Counted from the first letter of the stretch, positions 43,029-51,981 are shown. The stretch is 64,000 nt of DNA from Streptomyces sp. NBC_01476 (GCF_036227265.1 NZ_CP109446.1:8201001-8265000), one strand, 5' to 3'. Made by a program: numbers and translations. The notes: generated by a model from the sequence alone, not told the origin.

Positions 43029-44495
43029 TTACGCCGACGTGTTCTGGTACGGCTTGGTGGGGTCCCAGTCCTTGAAGACGTAGTCGGTGAGGCTGACCTT
43101 CGCCCCCTTGGCCTGGGCCTGCTTGACGCCGTCGGCCAGCGCCTTGTTCCTGCGGTCCTCCAGCGCGGTGAGGGCCGCGCCCATGTCCTTCAGCTGGCCG
43201 GTGTAGAGACCCGCGACCACATCGGGCAGATCCGGCTTGACGGCCGGCATGACCACCTGTGAGACAGCCGGGTTGCGGATCGCCGGCACCGGCCACGGCA
43301 GCGCGTACTTACGGGTGTCCACATACGCCTGGAACTGCGGCGAGGTGATCTTCGCCGCCGCGTTGGCCTCGGGGAAGACCGACAGCCCCTGCCCGGACTC
43401 CACCCACCGCCGGCCCGCCTCCGGACTGTGCAGATGGTCGAACCACGCCCATGCCTCGTCGGAGACCCCGGTGCCCTTCGCTATCCCGAAGAGACGGCCG
43501 CCGGGGGCGTAGTAGAAGTACGCCTGGGGCGTCGCGGTCGGTGATGGCAGCGTTGTCAGGCTGTAGTCGGAGAAGTGGTGTTCGGCCCAGGTGGGCTGGT
43601 TCCACACCCCGCCCACCGTGATCCCGAACTTGCCCCGCTCGAAGAACGCCCGCGCCTGTTCGTCGCCGATGCTCATCGCGCTGGGGTAGATGTAGCCCTT
43701 CTTCTTCCACTCCAGCAGCAGGCTCAGGAAGTCGGCGTAGTTGCGGTCCGATCCGAAGGTCCACTTGCCGACCCGGTAGTCGGGGCCGTCCGTGCCGTAG
43801 CCGGCCGGGGAACCGGCGCCGCGGACGAACAGCTCGATCCACCAGGTCAAGGTGGCGTTCTGGGCGTTCCCGAAACCGATCCCGTGCGCTTTGCCGCCGC
43901 TCTTGGCGGTGATGGCCTCGGCGGCCAGGGTGACGTCGTCCCAGGTCCTGGGGATCTTCACGCTGCCGTCGGGGTTGGTGATCCCGGCCTGCTTGAACAG
44001 GCCGTTGTGGATGTACAGCTGGAGCCACGGCGCGGTGCCGCCGAACGGGGCGCTGTAGACCTTGCCCTCGGCCATGTTGACGCCGTTGAAGAAGCTGCCC
44101 TGCGGGAAGCGGGCCTGCCAGTTCGCGGTGGCGTAGCTGTCCAGCGGATCGAGCCAGCCCTGCGCCACCTGGTCGGGGAAGCCCGGGGTGGAGGGGATCT
44201 GGTAGAAGTCCGGGGCGTCGCCGCCGCGGAAGGCAAGGTTGATCAGGTCGGGGTACTTGTCGCTGACCTGGACCGTGCGCTTGATCCTGATCTTCGGGTT
44301 GGCCTTCTCGAAGAGCGCTATCTCGTTCTTCAGCCACGGCTCCTGGCTGACGAACCAGTCCCAGTGGGTGATGCTCTTGGTGCCGGGGGTGGTCGAGTGG
44401 GAGGACGACGAGCACGCGGTGAGGCCGCCGCCGAGGGCGGCCGCGCCGAACGCCGCTGAGGCGGCCAGGAAGCCGCGTCTGCTGATCGGGGGCAT
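43029..44495 (-). CDS. CUT1-type extracellular sugar-binding lipoprotein, Tat-exported
   Basis: The ATG at 44495 gives 488 aa and a twin-arginine signal (SRRGFLAASAAFGAAALGGG) with the lipobox LTAC, Cys28 being the lipid anchor. The mature part is a type-1 binding protein (THWDWFVSQEPWLKNEIALF, GGDAPDFYQIPS, TWDDVTLAAEAITAK). Four bases separate it from the upstream xylanase gene, so its ligand is most likely a xylanase product. Confidence 0.88.
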   Translation of the reverse strand: MPPISRRGFLAASAAFGAAALGGGLTACSSSSHSTTPGTKSITHWDWFVSQEPWLKNEIALFEKANPKIRIKRTVQVSDKYPDLINLAFRGGDAPDFYQIPSTPGFPDQVAQGWLDPLDSYATANWQARFPQGSFFNGVNMAEGKVYSAPFGGTAPWLQLYIHNGLFKQAGITNPDGSVKIPRTWDDVTLAAEAITAKSGGKAHGIGFGNAQNATLTWWIELFVRGAGSPAGYGTDGPDYRVGKWTFGSDRNYADFLSLLLEWKKKGYIYPSAMSIGDEQARAFFERGKFGITVGGVWNQPTWAEHHFSDYSLTTLPSPTATPQAYFYYAPGGRLFGIAKGTGVSDEAWAWFDHLHSPEAGRRWVESGQGLSVFPEANAAAKITSPQFQAYVDTRKYALPWPVPAIRNPAVSQVVMPAVKPDLPDVVAGLYTGQLKDMGAALTALEDRRNKALADGVKQAQAKGAKVSLTDYVFKDWDPTKPYQNTSA

Positions 44496-44499
44496 GGGA

Positions 44500-46800
44500 T
44501 TACGCTCCGTTCTTGAGCGATGCGTCGTCGATGAGAAGGTCACCGGTACCGGCGGTGGTGCTGATCCACCATTCGGCGTGGTCGAGCGGCTTGCTGAAGT
44601 TCAGCGGCACCGCGCCCGCTGTCGCCAGATGCGTCCAGGCGCCGGTGGACACCGTGCCGGTGGCCAGCGGGACCGACTCCGAGGTGCCGTCGGTGTAGGT
44701 GAGCTTGATCTTCAGCTGCGCGGTGGTGGGGTTGCCGCTGCCGAGCCGCACCCAGGCGCCGGAGGTGTAGCTCTGTCCTGCGGCGACCTGGACCCCCTGG
44801 GCCGGGCCCTGCCACTCGGCCGTACGGCCGGTGGAGCGGATCGCCACCGAGCCGCTGTGGACCGTGGCGGTGTCGGGCTTGACCGTGCTCGGGCTGAAGC
44901 CGTACCAGTTGGCCTGGCCGAGTTCGGCGTCGGCGTTGGCCAGCAGTTCCTTGTCGGAGGAGTTCTTGCCGTCGGCGACCACCGTGACGGTCCTGCCGGC
45001 GTTGGTGGCCAGATCGACGTGGACCTGCTCGGTGGCCCCGGCCGCGGTGACCGTCACGAGGTAGTCGCCGAGGAAGCCGCGGGTGCCGTAGCTGCCGGCG
45101 CTGTCGGTGCTGCCGGACGCGTTGGTCCACCACTGCTTGGTCACCAGGTCGTGCCAGACCTGGCCGTTGGGCTTGAGTGACCAGTCGGCGTTGTAGAGGG
45201 CCGCCAGCGGGTTCCAGATGTTCTTCTCCCAGATCCCGAAGGTGCTGATCGCAGTGACATCGGGCTGGCTGAACAGGATCGTCATGAAGTCACGGGTGTA
45301 GTCCGCCTGGAGCTGCAGGTCCGTGGTCGGGATGTCGAACTCGGTCGCCTCCAGGGGCAGTCCGAGGCCGGCGTAGCGGTTGAGGAGGTTGTAGACGTCC
45401 TCGGGCGGGGTCGGCTGCAGGCCGGTGAAGTGGCTCTCCAGGCCGATGCCGCCGAGCGGGTAGCCGCCGCTCTTGATCCGGTTCGCCAGGTTGTAGACGT
45501 AGTCCTGGTGCCGCTTGTCCCAGCCGTTGTCCTCCAGCAGGTCGTAGTCGTTGAGCACGAGCCGCGCCTTGGGATCGGCCTGCCGGGCCAGGACGTACCA
45601 GCGGTTGATCTCGTCCGGGCCCATGATGTCCTGCACGTTGTGCTCGGAGTACGGCTCGTTGACGACGTCCCAGTTGTCGACGTTGCCGGTGAGCGCGCCC
45701 GCCTCGTCGGTGATGTGGTTGTCGATCCGGGCCCGCAGCGCCGGCTTGTCGGTCTGCAGGGTCTGCACATCGGCGGGCATGTTGCCCCAGGACGGCCAGA
45801 TGAGGTTGTGGCCGCGGAAGGCGAGGCCCTGCTCACGCGCCCACTTGAGAGTCGGCTGGGTGACGGTGGTCCGCTCGGTGGTGTTCTCCCAGTGGGTCCA
45901 CTTGAGGTTGTTGCCGAAGGTGATCTGGTTGAAGTCGCCGTTCGTCACCGCCTGGCGGTACTTCTGGCCGTCGGTGGTGTTGGCCATCATGGTGGCGGCG
46001 TCGACGGCGGTGCCGAACTTGAAGGCGTGGTCCTGCATGTCCACTTTCACGGTGGCGCCGGGCACCGGCCGGCCGGCGCTGTCGACCACCTTCACCGTGA
46101 GGTCGCCCTTGCGGTACTGGTCGATGCGCGCGTCGGCCGCGGCCCGCCACGAGGCGTTCGCGTCCCGTCCCGCATAGGTGATGGTCGGGTAGCCGGCCGG
46201 GTTGCCCTGGCCCCAGTCGGTGACCGAGACACCGGCCACCTGGAAGGTCTGGGCGCCGTAACCGAGCCAGAACTGGAAGTGCGCGTCACCCGGGGCGTAG
46301 TCCTCGGCGATACGGAACGGGAACTCGAACTTCGTCCAGGTACTGGTGAACCGCAGCGGTGCGTTGGCGGACTTCTTGAACGTCCCGCCGTCGCGTTCGA
46401 AGACGAAGGTGGAGTAACCGGCGTCCTGCCCGGCGGCAGGGGTGACCGAGCGCGCCCAGAAGGTCGCCACCGCGGCGTCGTTCGCCTTGACCGACACGGC
46501 CGTTTCGGCGCCCAGGGCGTACTCGTACTCCCCGTCGAGGCCGGCGCTCTTCGGGCTCGCGGTGGTGGTGATCTGCAGGGCCTGGGTGAAGTTGCTGTTT
46601 CCGGTCACCGGAACGATCTGTGTCTGCGGTGCAGGGGAGCCCTTGGTCTGGGTGAAGGCGGGCAGCGCGTCCGCAGGCATGATCTGGACGGGGTCGGCGG
46701 CGCGCGCCGTGTGGGGTGCGAGTTGCACCGTGAAAGTGGCCAGCAGAAGGACGGTGAGAAATGCTCCTGACTTTCTGCGGATACTGCTGAATTGCCTCAT
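44500..46800 (-). CDS. secreted GH10 endo-1,4-beta-xylanase with flanking carbohydrate-binding-like domains
   Basis: The ATG at 46800 has AGGGG upstream and gives 766 aa. Order: Sec signal peptide (AFLTVLLLATFTVQLAPHTA, cut after ARA), an N-terminal jelly-roll domain to about residue 220, a GH10 catalytic domain at about 230-560, then a C-terminal CBM4_9-like domain (ELLANADAELGQANWYGFSP onward). Catalytic residues are the acid/base Glu382 in NWDVVNEPY and the nucleophile Glu487 in LEATEFDIP; RGHNLIWPSW is also conserved. The enzyme cuts xylan chains outside the cell. It heads the transporter/oxidoreductase operon, and the LacI gene lies 102 bases upstream on the same strand. Confidence 0.93.
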   Translation of the reverse strand: MRQFSSIRRKSGAFLTVLLLATFTVQLAPHTARAADPVQIMPADALPAFTQTKGSPAPQTQIVPVTGNSNFTQALQITTTASPKSAGLDGEYEYALGAETAVSVKANDAAVATFWARSVTPAAGQDAGYSTFVFERDGGTFKKSANAPLRFTSTWTKFEFPFRIAEDYAPGDAHFQFWLGYGAQTFQVAGVSVTDWGQGNPAGYPTITYAGRDANASWRAAADARIDQYRKGDLTVKVVDSAGRPVPGATVKVDMQDHAFKFGTAVDAATMMANTTDGQKYRQAVTNGDFNQITFGNNLKWTHWENTTERTTVTQPTLKWAREQGLAFRGHNLIWPSWGNMPADVQTLQTDKPALRARIDNHITDEAGALTGNVDNWDVVNEPYSEHNVQDIMGPDEINRWYVLARQADPKARLVLNDYDLLEDNGWDKRHQDYVYNLANRIKSGGYPLGGIGLESHFTGLQPTPPEDVYNLLNRYAGLGLPLEATEFDIPTTDLQLQADYTRDFMTILFSQPDVTAISTFGIWEKNIWNPLAALYNADWSLKPNGQVWHDLVTKQWWTNASGSTDSAGSYGTRGFLGDYLVTVTAAGATEQVHVDLATNAGRTVTVVADGKNSSDKELLANADAELGQANWYGFSPSTVKPDTATVHSGSVAIRSTGRTAEWQGPAQGVQVAAGQSYTSGAWVRLGSGNPTTAQLKIKLTYTDGTSESVPLATGTVSTGAWTHLATAGAVPLNFSKPLDHAEWWISTTAGTGDLLIDDASLKNGA

Positions 46801-46902
46801 GGGCAAGCCCCTTTTTAGGGAATGGTGGGCACGGCGCTTTGTGCTCCGTGCTGCGACTCCACCGTGATTGAGGCGGTGCTGGTGACAGAGGGGATCCGTT
46901 GT

Positions 46903-47934
46903 TCAGCCGACCGGCGGGGCAGCTCCCGTGCTGTCCCGGACGATCAGTTCGGTGGGGAGGACGAGGTGCTGTTCCGCGGTGGCGTCCTCGGTCGGATCGA
47001 GCGAGGCGAGCAGCAGCCGGGCGGCCCGCCTGCCCATCTCGATGAACGGTTGCCGGACGGTGGTGAGGGCGGGCCGCACGTTCGATGCGGCGTCGATGTC
47101 GTCGAAGCCGACCACGGACACGTCCTCGGGCACCCGCAGCCCGCACTCCGCGAGTTCGTCCAGCACCGTGAAGGCCGCCGAGTCCTGGAAGGCGAAGATC
47201 GCGGTGGGCCTGCGGCCGGGCGGCAGGGCCATCAGCTCCCGGGTGCGTTCGCGGATCAGCCGCTGCTCGAAGCCGGTTTCGGCCTCCAGCGCGGGATCGG
47301 GCCGCACCCCGGCCGCGGTGAGGGCGTCCCGCAGCCCGCGCAGCCGCTGCTGGACGTAAGGGTCGTCGGTGGGGCCCAGGATGCCGGCGATCCGCCGGTG
47401 CCCGAACTCGGTCAGATGCCGGCCGGCGGCCAGCCCGCCGGCGTAGTTGTCGGCGCCCACGGAGGGCAGTTCGTTGTCGGCGCCCAGGGTGTCGATCAGC
47501 ACGATGGGCAGCCCGCCGCGGTGCAGTTCGGCCAGCCGGTCGAGCGGCTGCTGGTCATGGGTGACGACCAGCAGCCCGGCACTGAGACCCGAGCTGAGGA
47601 TACGGTCGACGACCCCGTCGTAATCGCGTTCGTTGGTGCTGGTGAAGAGGACGATCTCGTATTTCGAGTTCTCGACGACCGTGGCGACGCCGTAGTTGAT
47701 GTTGGCCATCAGCCGCCAGGTGAGACCGGGCACGATCATCCCGATCAGGCCCGTGTCGCCCTTGGCCAGCGCGGTCGCGGCGAAGTTCGGCACGTAGTTG
47801 TGACGGCGCATCACCTCGACCACACGACGGCGGGTCTCCGGGTCCACCTTGGGGCTGTCGTTCAGCACCAGGGAGACCGTGGACTTCGACAGCCCGGAGA
47901 GCTGTGCGATATCGCGGATCGTCAGTTTCGCCAT
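46903..47934 (-). CDS. LacI-family regulator of the xylan-type operon
   Basis: The ATG at 47934 follows GAAGGG and gives 343 aa. It opens with a LacI helix-turn-helix (TIRDIAQLSGLSKSTVSLVL), continues with the hinge region (NYVPNFAATALAKGDTGLIG) and ends with a typical ligand domain (VSVVGFDDIDAASNVRPALT). Three strong palindromes lie just upstream between this gene and the divergent dehydratase gene, so autoregulation and control of both directions are expected. Confidence 0.93.
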   Translation of the reverse strand: MAKLTIRDIAQLSGLSKSTVSLVLNDSPKVDPETRRRVVEVMRRHNYVPNFAATALAKGDTGLIGMIVPGLTWRLMANINYGVATVVENSKYEIVLFTSTNERDYDGVVDRILSSGLSAGLLVVTHDQQPLDRLAELHRGGLPIVLIDTLGADNELPSVGADNYAGGLAAGRHLTEFGHRRIAGILGPTDDPYVQQRLRGLRDALTAAGVRPDPALEAETGFEQRLIRERTRELMALPPGRRPTAIFAFQDSAAFTVLDELAECGLRVPEDVSVVGFDDIDAASNVRPALTTVRQPFIEMGRRAARLLLASLDPTEDATAEQHLVLPTELIVRDSTGAAPPVG

Positions 47935-47948
47935 CGCTGTCCCTTCTC

Positions 47949-47962
47949 TTGGACTGGTCCAA
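47949..47962. promoter_or_regulatory. LacI operator A, TTGGAC-NN-GTCCAA
   Basis: TTGGACTGGTCCAA is symmetric except for its central pair. Its centre is 15 bp from the LacI start side of the promoter region. It is the first of three identical-type sites with a 35-bp period. Confidence 0.85.
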
Positions 47963-47983
47963 CTCCCGTGTCCGCTGGAACTT

Positions 47984-47997
47984 TTGGACCAGTCCAA
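47984..47997. promoter_or_regulatory. LacI operator B, TTGGAC-NN-GTCCAA
   Basis: TTGGACCAGTCCAA is the exact reverse complement of operator A. Its centre is exactly 35 bp from operator A and 35 bp from operator C. Confidence 0.85.
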
Positions 47998-48018
47998 CCG
48001 TGGTTCTGGAAGTTAACG

Positions 48019-48032
48019 TTGGACCTGTCCAA
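48019..48032. promoter_or_regulatory. LacI operator C, TTGGAC-NN-GTCCAA
   Basis: TTGGACCTGTCCAA keeps both six-base half-sites. It is the site nearest the divergent dehydratase gene, 141 bases from its start. Confidence 0.85.
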
Positions 48033-48173
48033 CGTCAATGCGTCGCGCAGAAAAAACCGTCCATGGCGCCAAAAGCGGCGGCCGGGGCGGCACGGAGGTT
48101 CAGGCCCGCCCGGCGCTGGGCACTGATTCACATGAGCGTTCCGTGTTCACGTATGCGTCCGAAGGAGATGTCC

Positions 48174-49325
48174 GTGGTGTCCGAGCCTGCCCCGCCCAGC
48201 CGCGATCGGATCGACCGGATCCGGCTGTCGTCCGTCCGCCTGCCACTGGCGGCCCCGATCAGCGACGCCAAGGTGCTCACCGGGGTGCAGACCCCGATGA
48301 CCGAGATCGCCCTCCTCTTCGCCGAGATCACCACCGCTGACGGCCATGAGGGCACCGGCTTCAGCTACTCCAAGCGGGCCGGCGGCCCCGGGCAGTACGC
48401 CCACGCCCGGGAGATCGCCCCCGTCCTGATCGGCGAGGACCCCAACGACACGGCCCGGCTGTGGGACAAGCTGATGTGGGCCGGCGCCTCGGTCGGCCGC
48501 AGCGGACTGGCCGTCCAGGCGATCGCCGCCTTCGACATCGCCCTGTGGGACCTCAAGGCCAAGCAGGCCAGGCTGCCGCTGGCCAAACTGCTCGGCGCCC
48601 ACCGCGACTCCGTACGCTGCTACAACACCTCCGGCGGCTTCCTGCACACCCCCGTCGAGCAGGTCATGGAGAACGCCACCGCGGCCCTGGAGCGCGGCCT
48701 GGGCGGCATCAAGATCAAGGTCGGCCAGCCGGACAGCACGGCCGACCTCAAGCGGCTGGAGGCGGTCCGGACACACATCGGTGACGCCGTACCGCTCATG
48801 GTCGACGCCAACCAGCAGTGGGACCGGCCCACCGCCCAGCGCCTCGGCCGCGCCCTGGAGGAGTACGGGCTGACCTGGATCGAGGAGCCGCTCGACGCCT
48901 ATGACACCGAAGGCCACGCCGCGCTCGCGGCGGCGCTCGACACCCCCGTCGCCACCGGAGAGATGCTGGCCAGCGTCGCCGAGCACGTCTCGCTGATCGA
49001 CGCACGGGCCTGCGACATCCTCCAGCCCGACGCGCCGCGGATCGGCGGCATCACCCCGTTCCTCAAGCTCGCCGCCCTCGCCGACCACCGCCGGCTGCAC
49101 CTGGCCCCGCACTTCGCCATGGAGATCCACCTCCACCTCGCCGCGGCCTACCCGCACGAACCCTGGGTCGAGCACTTCGAATGGCTGGAGCCGCTCTTCA
49201 ACGAACGCCTCGACATCCACGACGGCCGGATGCACCTGTCCACCCGCCCCGGCCTCGGCTTCACCTTGACCGGTCAGGCCCGCGCCTGGACCCGCGAGAG
49301 CAGCGAGATCACCGCCCGCGGCTGA
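48174..49325 (+). CDS. mandelate-racemase-family (enolase superfamily) sugar-acid dehydratase
   Basis: The GTG at 48174 has AAGGAG six bases upstream and gives 383 aa; an ATG two codons earlier touches the ribosome site. Active-site landmarks of the mandelate-racemase subgroup are visible: the KxK motif in GGIKIKVG, metal ligands in MVDANQQW, WIEEPL and TGEML, and the His-Asp pair suggested by LAPHFAMEIH and DILQPDAPRIGG. Relatives dehydrate aldarates and aldonates such as galactarate, talarate or fuconate. Shared operators with the xylan operon suggest it handles an acidic sugar released from xylan, such as a glucuronate derivative. Convergent with acdS. Confidence 0.86.
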   Translation: MVSEPAPPSRDRIDRIRLSSVRLPLAAPISDAKVLTGVQTPMTEIALLFAEITTADGHEGTGFSYSKRAGGPGQYAHAREIAPVLIGEDPNDTARLWDKLMWAGASVGRSGLAVQAIAAFDIALWDLKAKQARLPLAKLLGAHRDSVRCYNTSGGFLHTPVEQVMENATAALERGLGGIKIKVGQPDSTADLKRLEAVRTHIGDAVPLMVDANQQWDRPTAQRLGRALEEYGLTWIEEPLDAYDTEGHAALAAALDTPVATGEMLASVAEHVSLIDARACDILQPDAPRIGGITPFLKLAALADHRRLHLAPHFAMEIHLHLAAAYPHEPWVEHFEWLEPLFNERLDIHDGRMHLSTRPGLGFTLTGQARAWTRESSEITARG

Positions 49326-49379
49326 CGCCGTGACGCGGCCCGCAGGGCGGCCCGGCCCCGATCCGGAGCGCCGGGGTGG

Positions 49380-50387
49380 TCAGCGGAAGAGGCCGCTGTA
49401 GGCGTTGAGCGCGGGCTGGCCGCCCAGGTGGGCGTACAGCACGTGCGAGTCCTTCGGGATGTCGCCGTCGCGGACCAGGTCGAGGAGCCCGGCCATCGAC
49501 TTGCCCTCGTACACCGGGTCGATGATCATGCCCTCCAGGCTGCCGGTGAGCCGGATGGCGTCCAGGGTGGACCGCACGGGTATCCCGTACCGGTCGCCCG
49601 CCCAGCCCTCCAGAACGGTGATCTCGTCGTCCCGCAGCTCGCGCCCGAGACCGATCAGGCCGGCGGTGGCACGGGCGATCTTCTCCACCTGGGCGCGTGT
49701 CTCGGCGACCCTGGCGGAGGCGTCGATGCCGATGACCCGCCGGGGCCGGTCCTGGCCGGCGAAACCGGCGATCATGCCCGCCTGGGTGCTGCCGGTGACG
49801 CTGCACACCACGATCGTGTCGAAGAAGACCCCGAGGTGCCGTTCCTGCTCCTGGACTTCGTACGCCCAGTTGGCGAAGCCGAGACCGCCCAGCGGATGGT
49901 CGGAGGCACCGGCCGGAATCGCGTACGGCGTTCCGCCGCTCGCCCGGACATCCTCCAGCGCCTCATTCCAGCTGTCCTTGAAGCCGATGCCGAAGCCCGC
50001 CTCGACCAGGCGCACGTCCGCGCCCATGATCCGCGAGAGCAGGATGTTGCCGACCTTGTCGTTGACGGCGTCCGGCCAGTCCACCCAGCTCTCCTGGACG
50101 AGCACTGCCCGCAGCCCCAGCCGGGCGGCCACCGCGGCGACCTGGCGGGTGTGGTTGGACTGGACGCCGCCGATGCTGACCAGGGTGTCCGCGCCCTGCC
50201 GCAGTGCCTCGGGCACCAGGTACTCCAGCTTGCGGGTCTTGTTCCCGCCGAACGCCAGACCGCTGTTGCAGTCCTCGCGCTTGGCCCAGATCCTGGCGCC
50301 GCCCAGGTGGTCGCTGAGCCGGTCCAGCGGGTGCACCGGGCTCGGCCCGAAGAGCAGCGGACAGCGGTCGAAGTCGTCCAGGGACAC
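49380..50387 (-). CDS. acdS: 1-aminocyclopropane-1-carboxylate (ACC) deaminase
   Basis: The GTG at 50387 follows GGAGG and gives 335 aa, the family's usual length (~338). The PLP-binding lysine is Lys50 in FGGNKTRKLEY, and VQSNHTRQVA contributes the catalytic Ser/Asn region. The YEGKSM glutamate and the C-terminal YAHLGGQPALNAY leucine region are the residues that separate ACC deaminases from D-cysteine desulfhydrases. The reaction turns ACC, the plant ethylene precursor, into ammonia and 2-oxobutanoate. A GntR-family gene lies upstream on the same strand, with 82 bases between that hold a 14-bp tandem repeat. Confidence 0.88.
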   Translation of the reverse strand: MSLDDFDRCPLLFGPSPVHPLDRLSDHLGGARIWAKREDCNSGLAFGGNKTRKLEYLVPEALRQGADTLVSIGGVQSNHTRQVAAVAARLGLRAVLVQESWVDWPDAVNDKVGNILLSRIMGADVRLVEAGFGIGFKDSWNEALEDVRASGGTPYAIPAGASDHPLGGLGFANWAYEVQEQERHLGVFFDTIVVCSVTGSTQAGMIAGFAGQDRPRRVIGIDASARVAETRAQVEKIARATAGLIGLGRELRDDEITVLEGWAGDRYGIPVRSTLDAIRLTGSLEGMIIDPVYEGKSMAGLLDLVRDGDIPKDSHVLYAHLGGQPALNAYSGLFR

Positions 50388-50408
50388 GGGTGCCTCCGTA
50401 AGCGCTGG

Positions 50409-50448
50409 GGTGGGAGCGGTGCGGTGGGAGCGGTGCGGTGGGAGCGGG
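50409..50448. repeat. 14-bp tandem repeat upstream of acdS
   Basis: GGTGGGAGCGGTGC occurs at 50409-50422 and 50423-50436 and partly at 50437-50448. It lies in the short space before the acdS start and will alter leader length if copy number changes. Confidence 0.7.
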
Positions 50449-50469
50449 CGGGGTTCCGCCGGGGCCCGG

Positions 50470-51216
50470 TCAAGGGCGGCGCGGGTGGCCGGGTTCACCG
50501 CCTCCGCGGAAGTCCGCGGTGGTGGCCGTGGCCGTGGGTCCGCCCTGTTCGTCGGCCGGGAGCAGGGTGTCGAGCAGCGGCAGAAGCGTCTGCCAGTTCT
50601 CCCGGGCCGCGGCGGCCGCGCCTGCGGCGTCCCCCGCCGCGCACAGTTCGATGATCCGGGCATGCTGGGCGACTGACGAGCGCCCGCTCAAAGAGGCGAA
50701 CCGGAGCCGCTCCACCCGGCGCAGCACGGGGGTGAACTGCTCCAGTACGGTGCGGACCGCCTGGTTGGCGCAGGCGGTGACCGGGACGCCGTGGAAGTCG
50801 TCGTCGGCCGCGAGCGCCGCCGTGACGTCATCGCGCCGCAGGGCGTCGGCGAACCGGGCGTTCGCCGCACGCATCGCGTCCAGTTCGGCGGCGGCGAGAT
50901 TCGGCACCGCCTCGCGGACGGCGAGTTCGTGCATCGCGGCCGTCACCGACATCGCGTCGTGCACGGCCCGTACGTCCAGCGGGCTGACGATGGTGTGGCG
51001 CCCCGGCTTCGTCCGTACCAGCCCGGCCTGTTCCAGCCGGGCCAGCGCCTCCCTGACAGGTGTCCGGCTGACCCCCAGCCACGCGACGAGAGCGGCGTCA
51101 TTGAGCCGCTCACCGGGCGCGAGGGTCCCGTCCACGATGGCGTCCCGAAGCGCCCGGTAGGCGTCCTCGCGCAGGAGTGATCGGGTGACGAGGCCGCGGC
51201 TCTCCGGAACTGGCAT
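50470..51216 (-). CDS. GntR-family regulator with FCD ligand domain
   Basis: The ATG at 51216 gives 248 aa. The winged-helix GntR domain occupies about residues 15-75 (LREDAYRALRDAIVDGTLAP, GVSRTPVREALARLEQAGLV) and the FCD domain follows (DAMSVTAAMHELAVREAVPN, DDDFHGVPVTACANQAVR). The start codon overlaps a perfect palindrome at 51216-51229 and no ribosome site is visible, so translation may be leaderless or start slightly later. It probably controls itself and acdS. Confidence 0.85.
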   Translation of the reverse strand: MPVPESRGLVTRSLLREDAYRALRDAIVDGTLAPGERLNDAALVAWLGVSRTPVREALARLEQAGLVRTKPGRHTIVSPLDVRAVHDAMSVTAAMHELAVREAVPNLAAAELDAMRAANARFADALRRDDVTAALAADDDFHGVPVTACANQAVRTVLEQFTPVLRRVERLRFASLSGRSSVAQHARIIELCAAGDAAGAAAAARENWQTLLPLLDTLLPADEQGGPTATATTADFRGGGEPGHPRRP

Positions 51217-51229
51217 GCAATATATTGCA
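51216..51229. promoter_or_regulatory. perfect 14-bp palindrome at the GntR start, candidate autoregulatory operator
   Basis: TGCAATATATTGCA is fully symmetric and markedly AT-rich in a GC-rich region. Its edge overlaps the first base of the GntR start codon. FCD-type GntR proteins commonly bind short palindromes of this size in their own promoters. Confidence 0.7.
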
Positions 51230-51399
51230 CTTCGCCGCAGGGCTCCCGTCAAGAGCCGTGCGGGAGAGCGGCCGGCGGCTGTGTCCTGGCGGAATGTGAC
51301 GGACCATCAAGGTCGCCTGCCCGCAGCCGAGTTGTCGGCCGCCGCACGTTTGCGGGGCCCGGCGTCGAGCGGCGGGACGGCGCCGCTACGCTCCCCGCC

Positions 51400-51939
51400 A
51401 TGACTGAATTTTCAACCATCTGGCCCGTGATCACGCTCTTCCTGGGCGCCGCGGGCACCCTCGGCCGGGACATCGTCACCCAGGCGAGCAGAGACCGGCG
51501 GGAGGAGGCCGTGCGGCAGCGCGAATTCGCCAAGGAGGCGGTCGAGCGCAGGGAGGAGTTCGAGCTGGAGCACCTGGTGGAGATCAACTCGCTCCTGCGT
51601 GCCCAGTCCGACGCGGTCCTCGAACTCGCCGTCGCCCTGCGCGCCCACCGGTACGCGCAGACCACGGGTGACGATGTGCCGTACCCCCATGAGGCGCTGA
51701 ACCGCGTGCAGGCGGCGGACGCCGCGGTCTGGGCGAAGGCCGGACTCATCCTCGCCGAGCCCGCACGGGCCTGGGTCCAAGCGGCGCACGAGAGCGCCCG
51801 GGCGACCGCGGCGACCGTACAAGCCGGCGACCGCGAACCGGAGTTGCGTGTCATGGGGGAGAAGCTCAACGGCGCGTACGCGGCGGTCTCCGCCCGCGTC
51901 CGCGAAATCTACGTCGGCCGCGAGGCCGCACTTCGCTGA
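51400..51939 (+). CDS. hypothetical protein with N-terminal hydrophobic segment and coiled coil
   Basis: No family was recognised in this 179-aa protein. Residues ~5-22 (STIWPVITLFLGAAGTLG) form one hydrophobic helix that may anchor it in the membrane. Residues ~30-75 are highly charged and likely coiled coil (RRDRREEAVRQREFAKEAVE-like pattern). The rest is Ala-rich helical. It is divergent from the GntR gene and convergent with a VOC-family gene. The ribosome site is weak. Confidence 0.65.
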   Translation: MTEFSTIWPVITLFLGAAGTLGRDIVTQASRDRREEAVRQREFAKEAVERREEFELEHLVEINSLLRAQSDAVLELAVALRAHRYAQTTGDDVPYPHEALNRVQAADAAVWAKAGLILAEPARAWVQAAHESARATAATVQAGDREPELRVMGEKLNGAYAAVSARVREIYVGREAALR

Positions 51940-51981
51940 CCGCCGGGCCGGCCGCGGGAGGCGTCTCGCGGCGGGCCCGCG

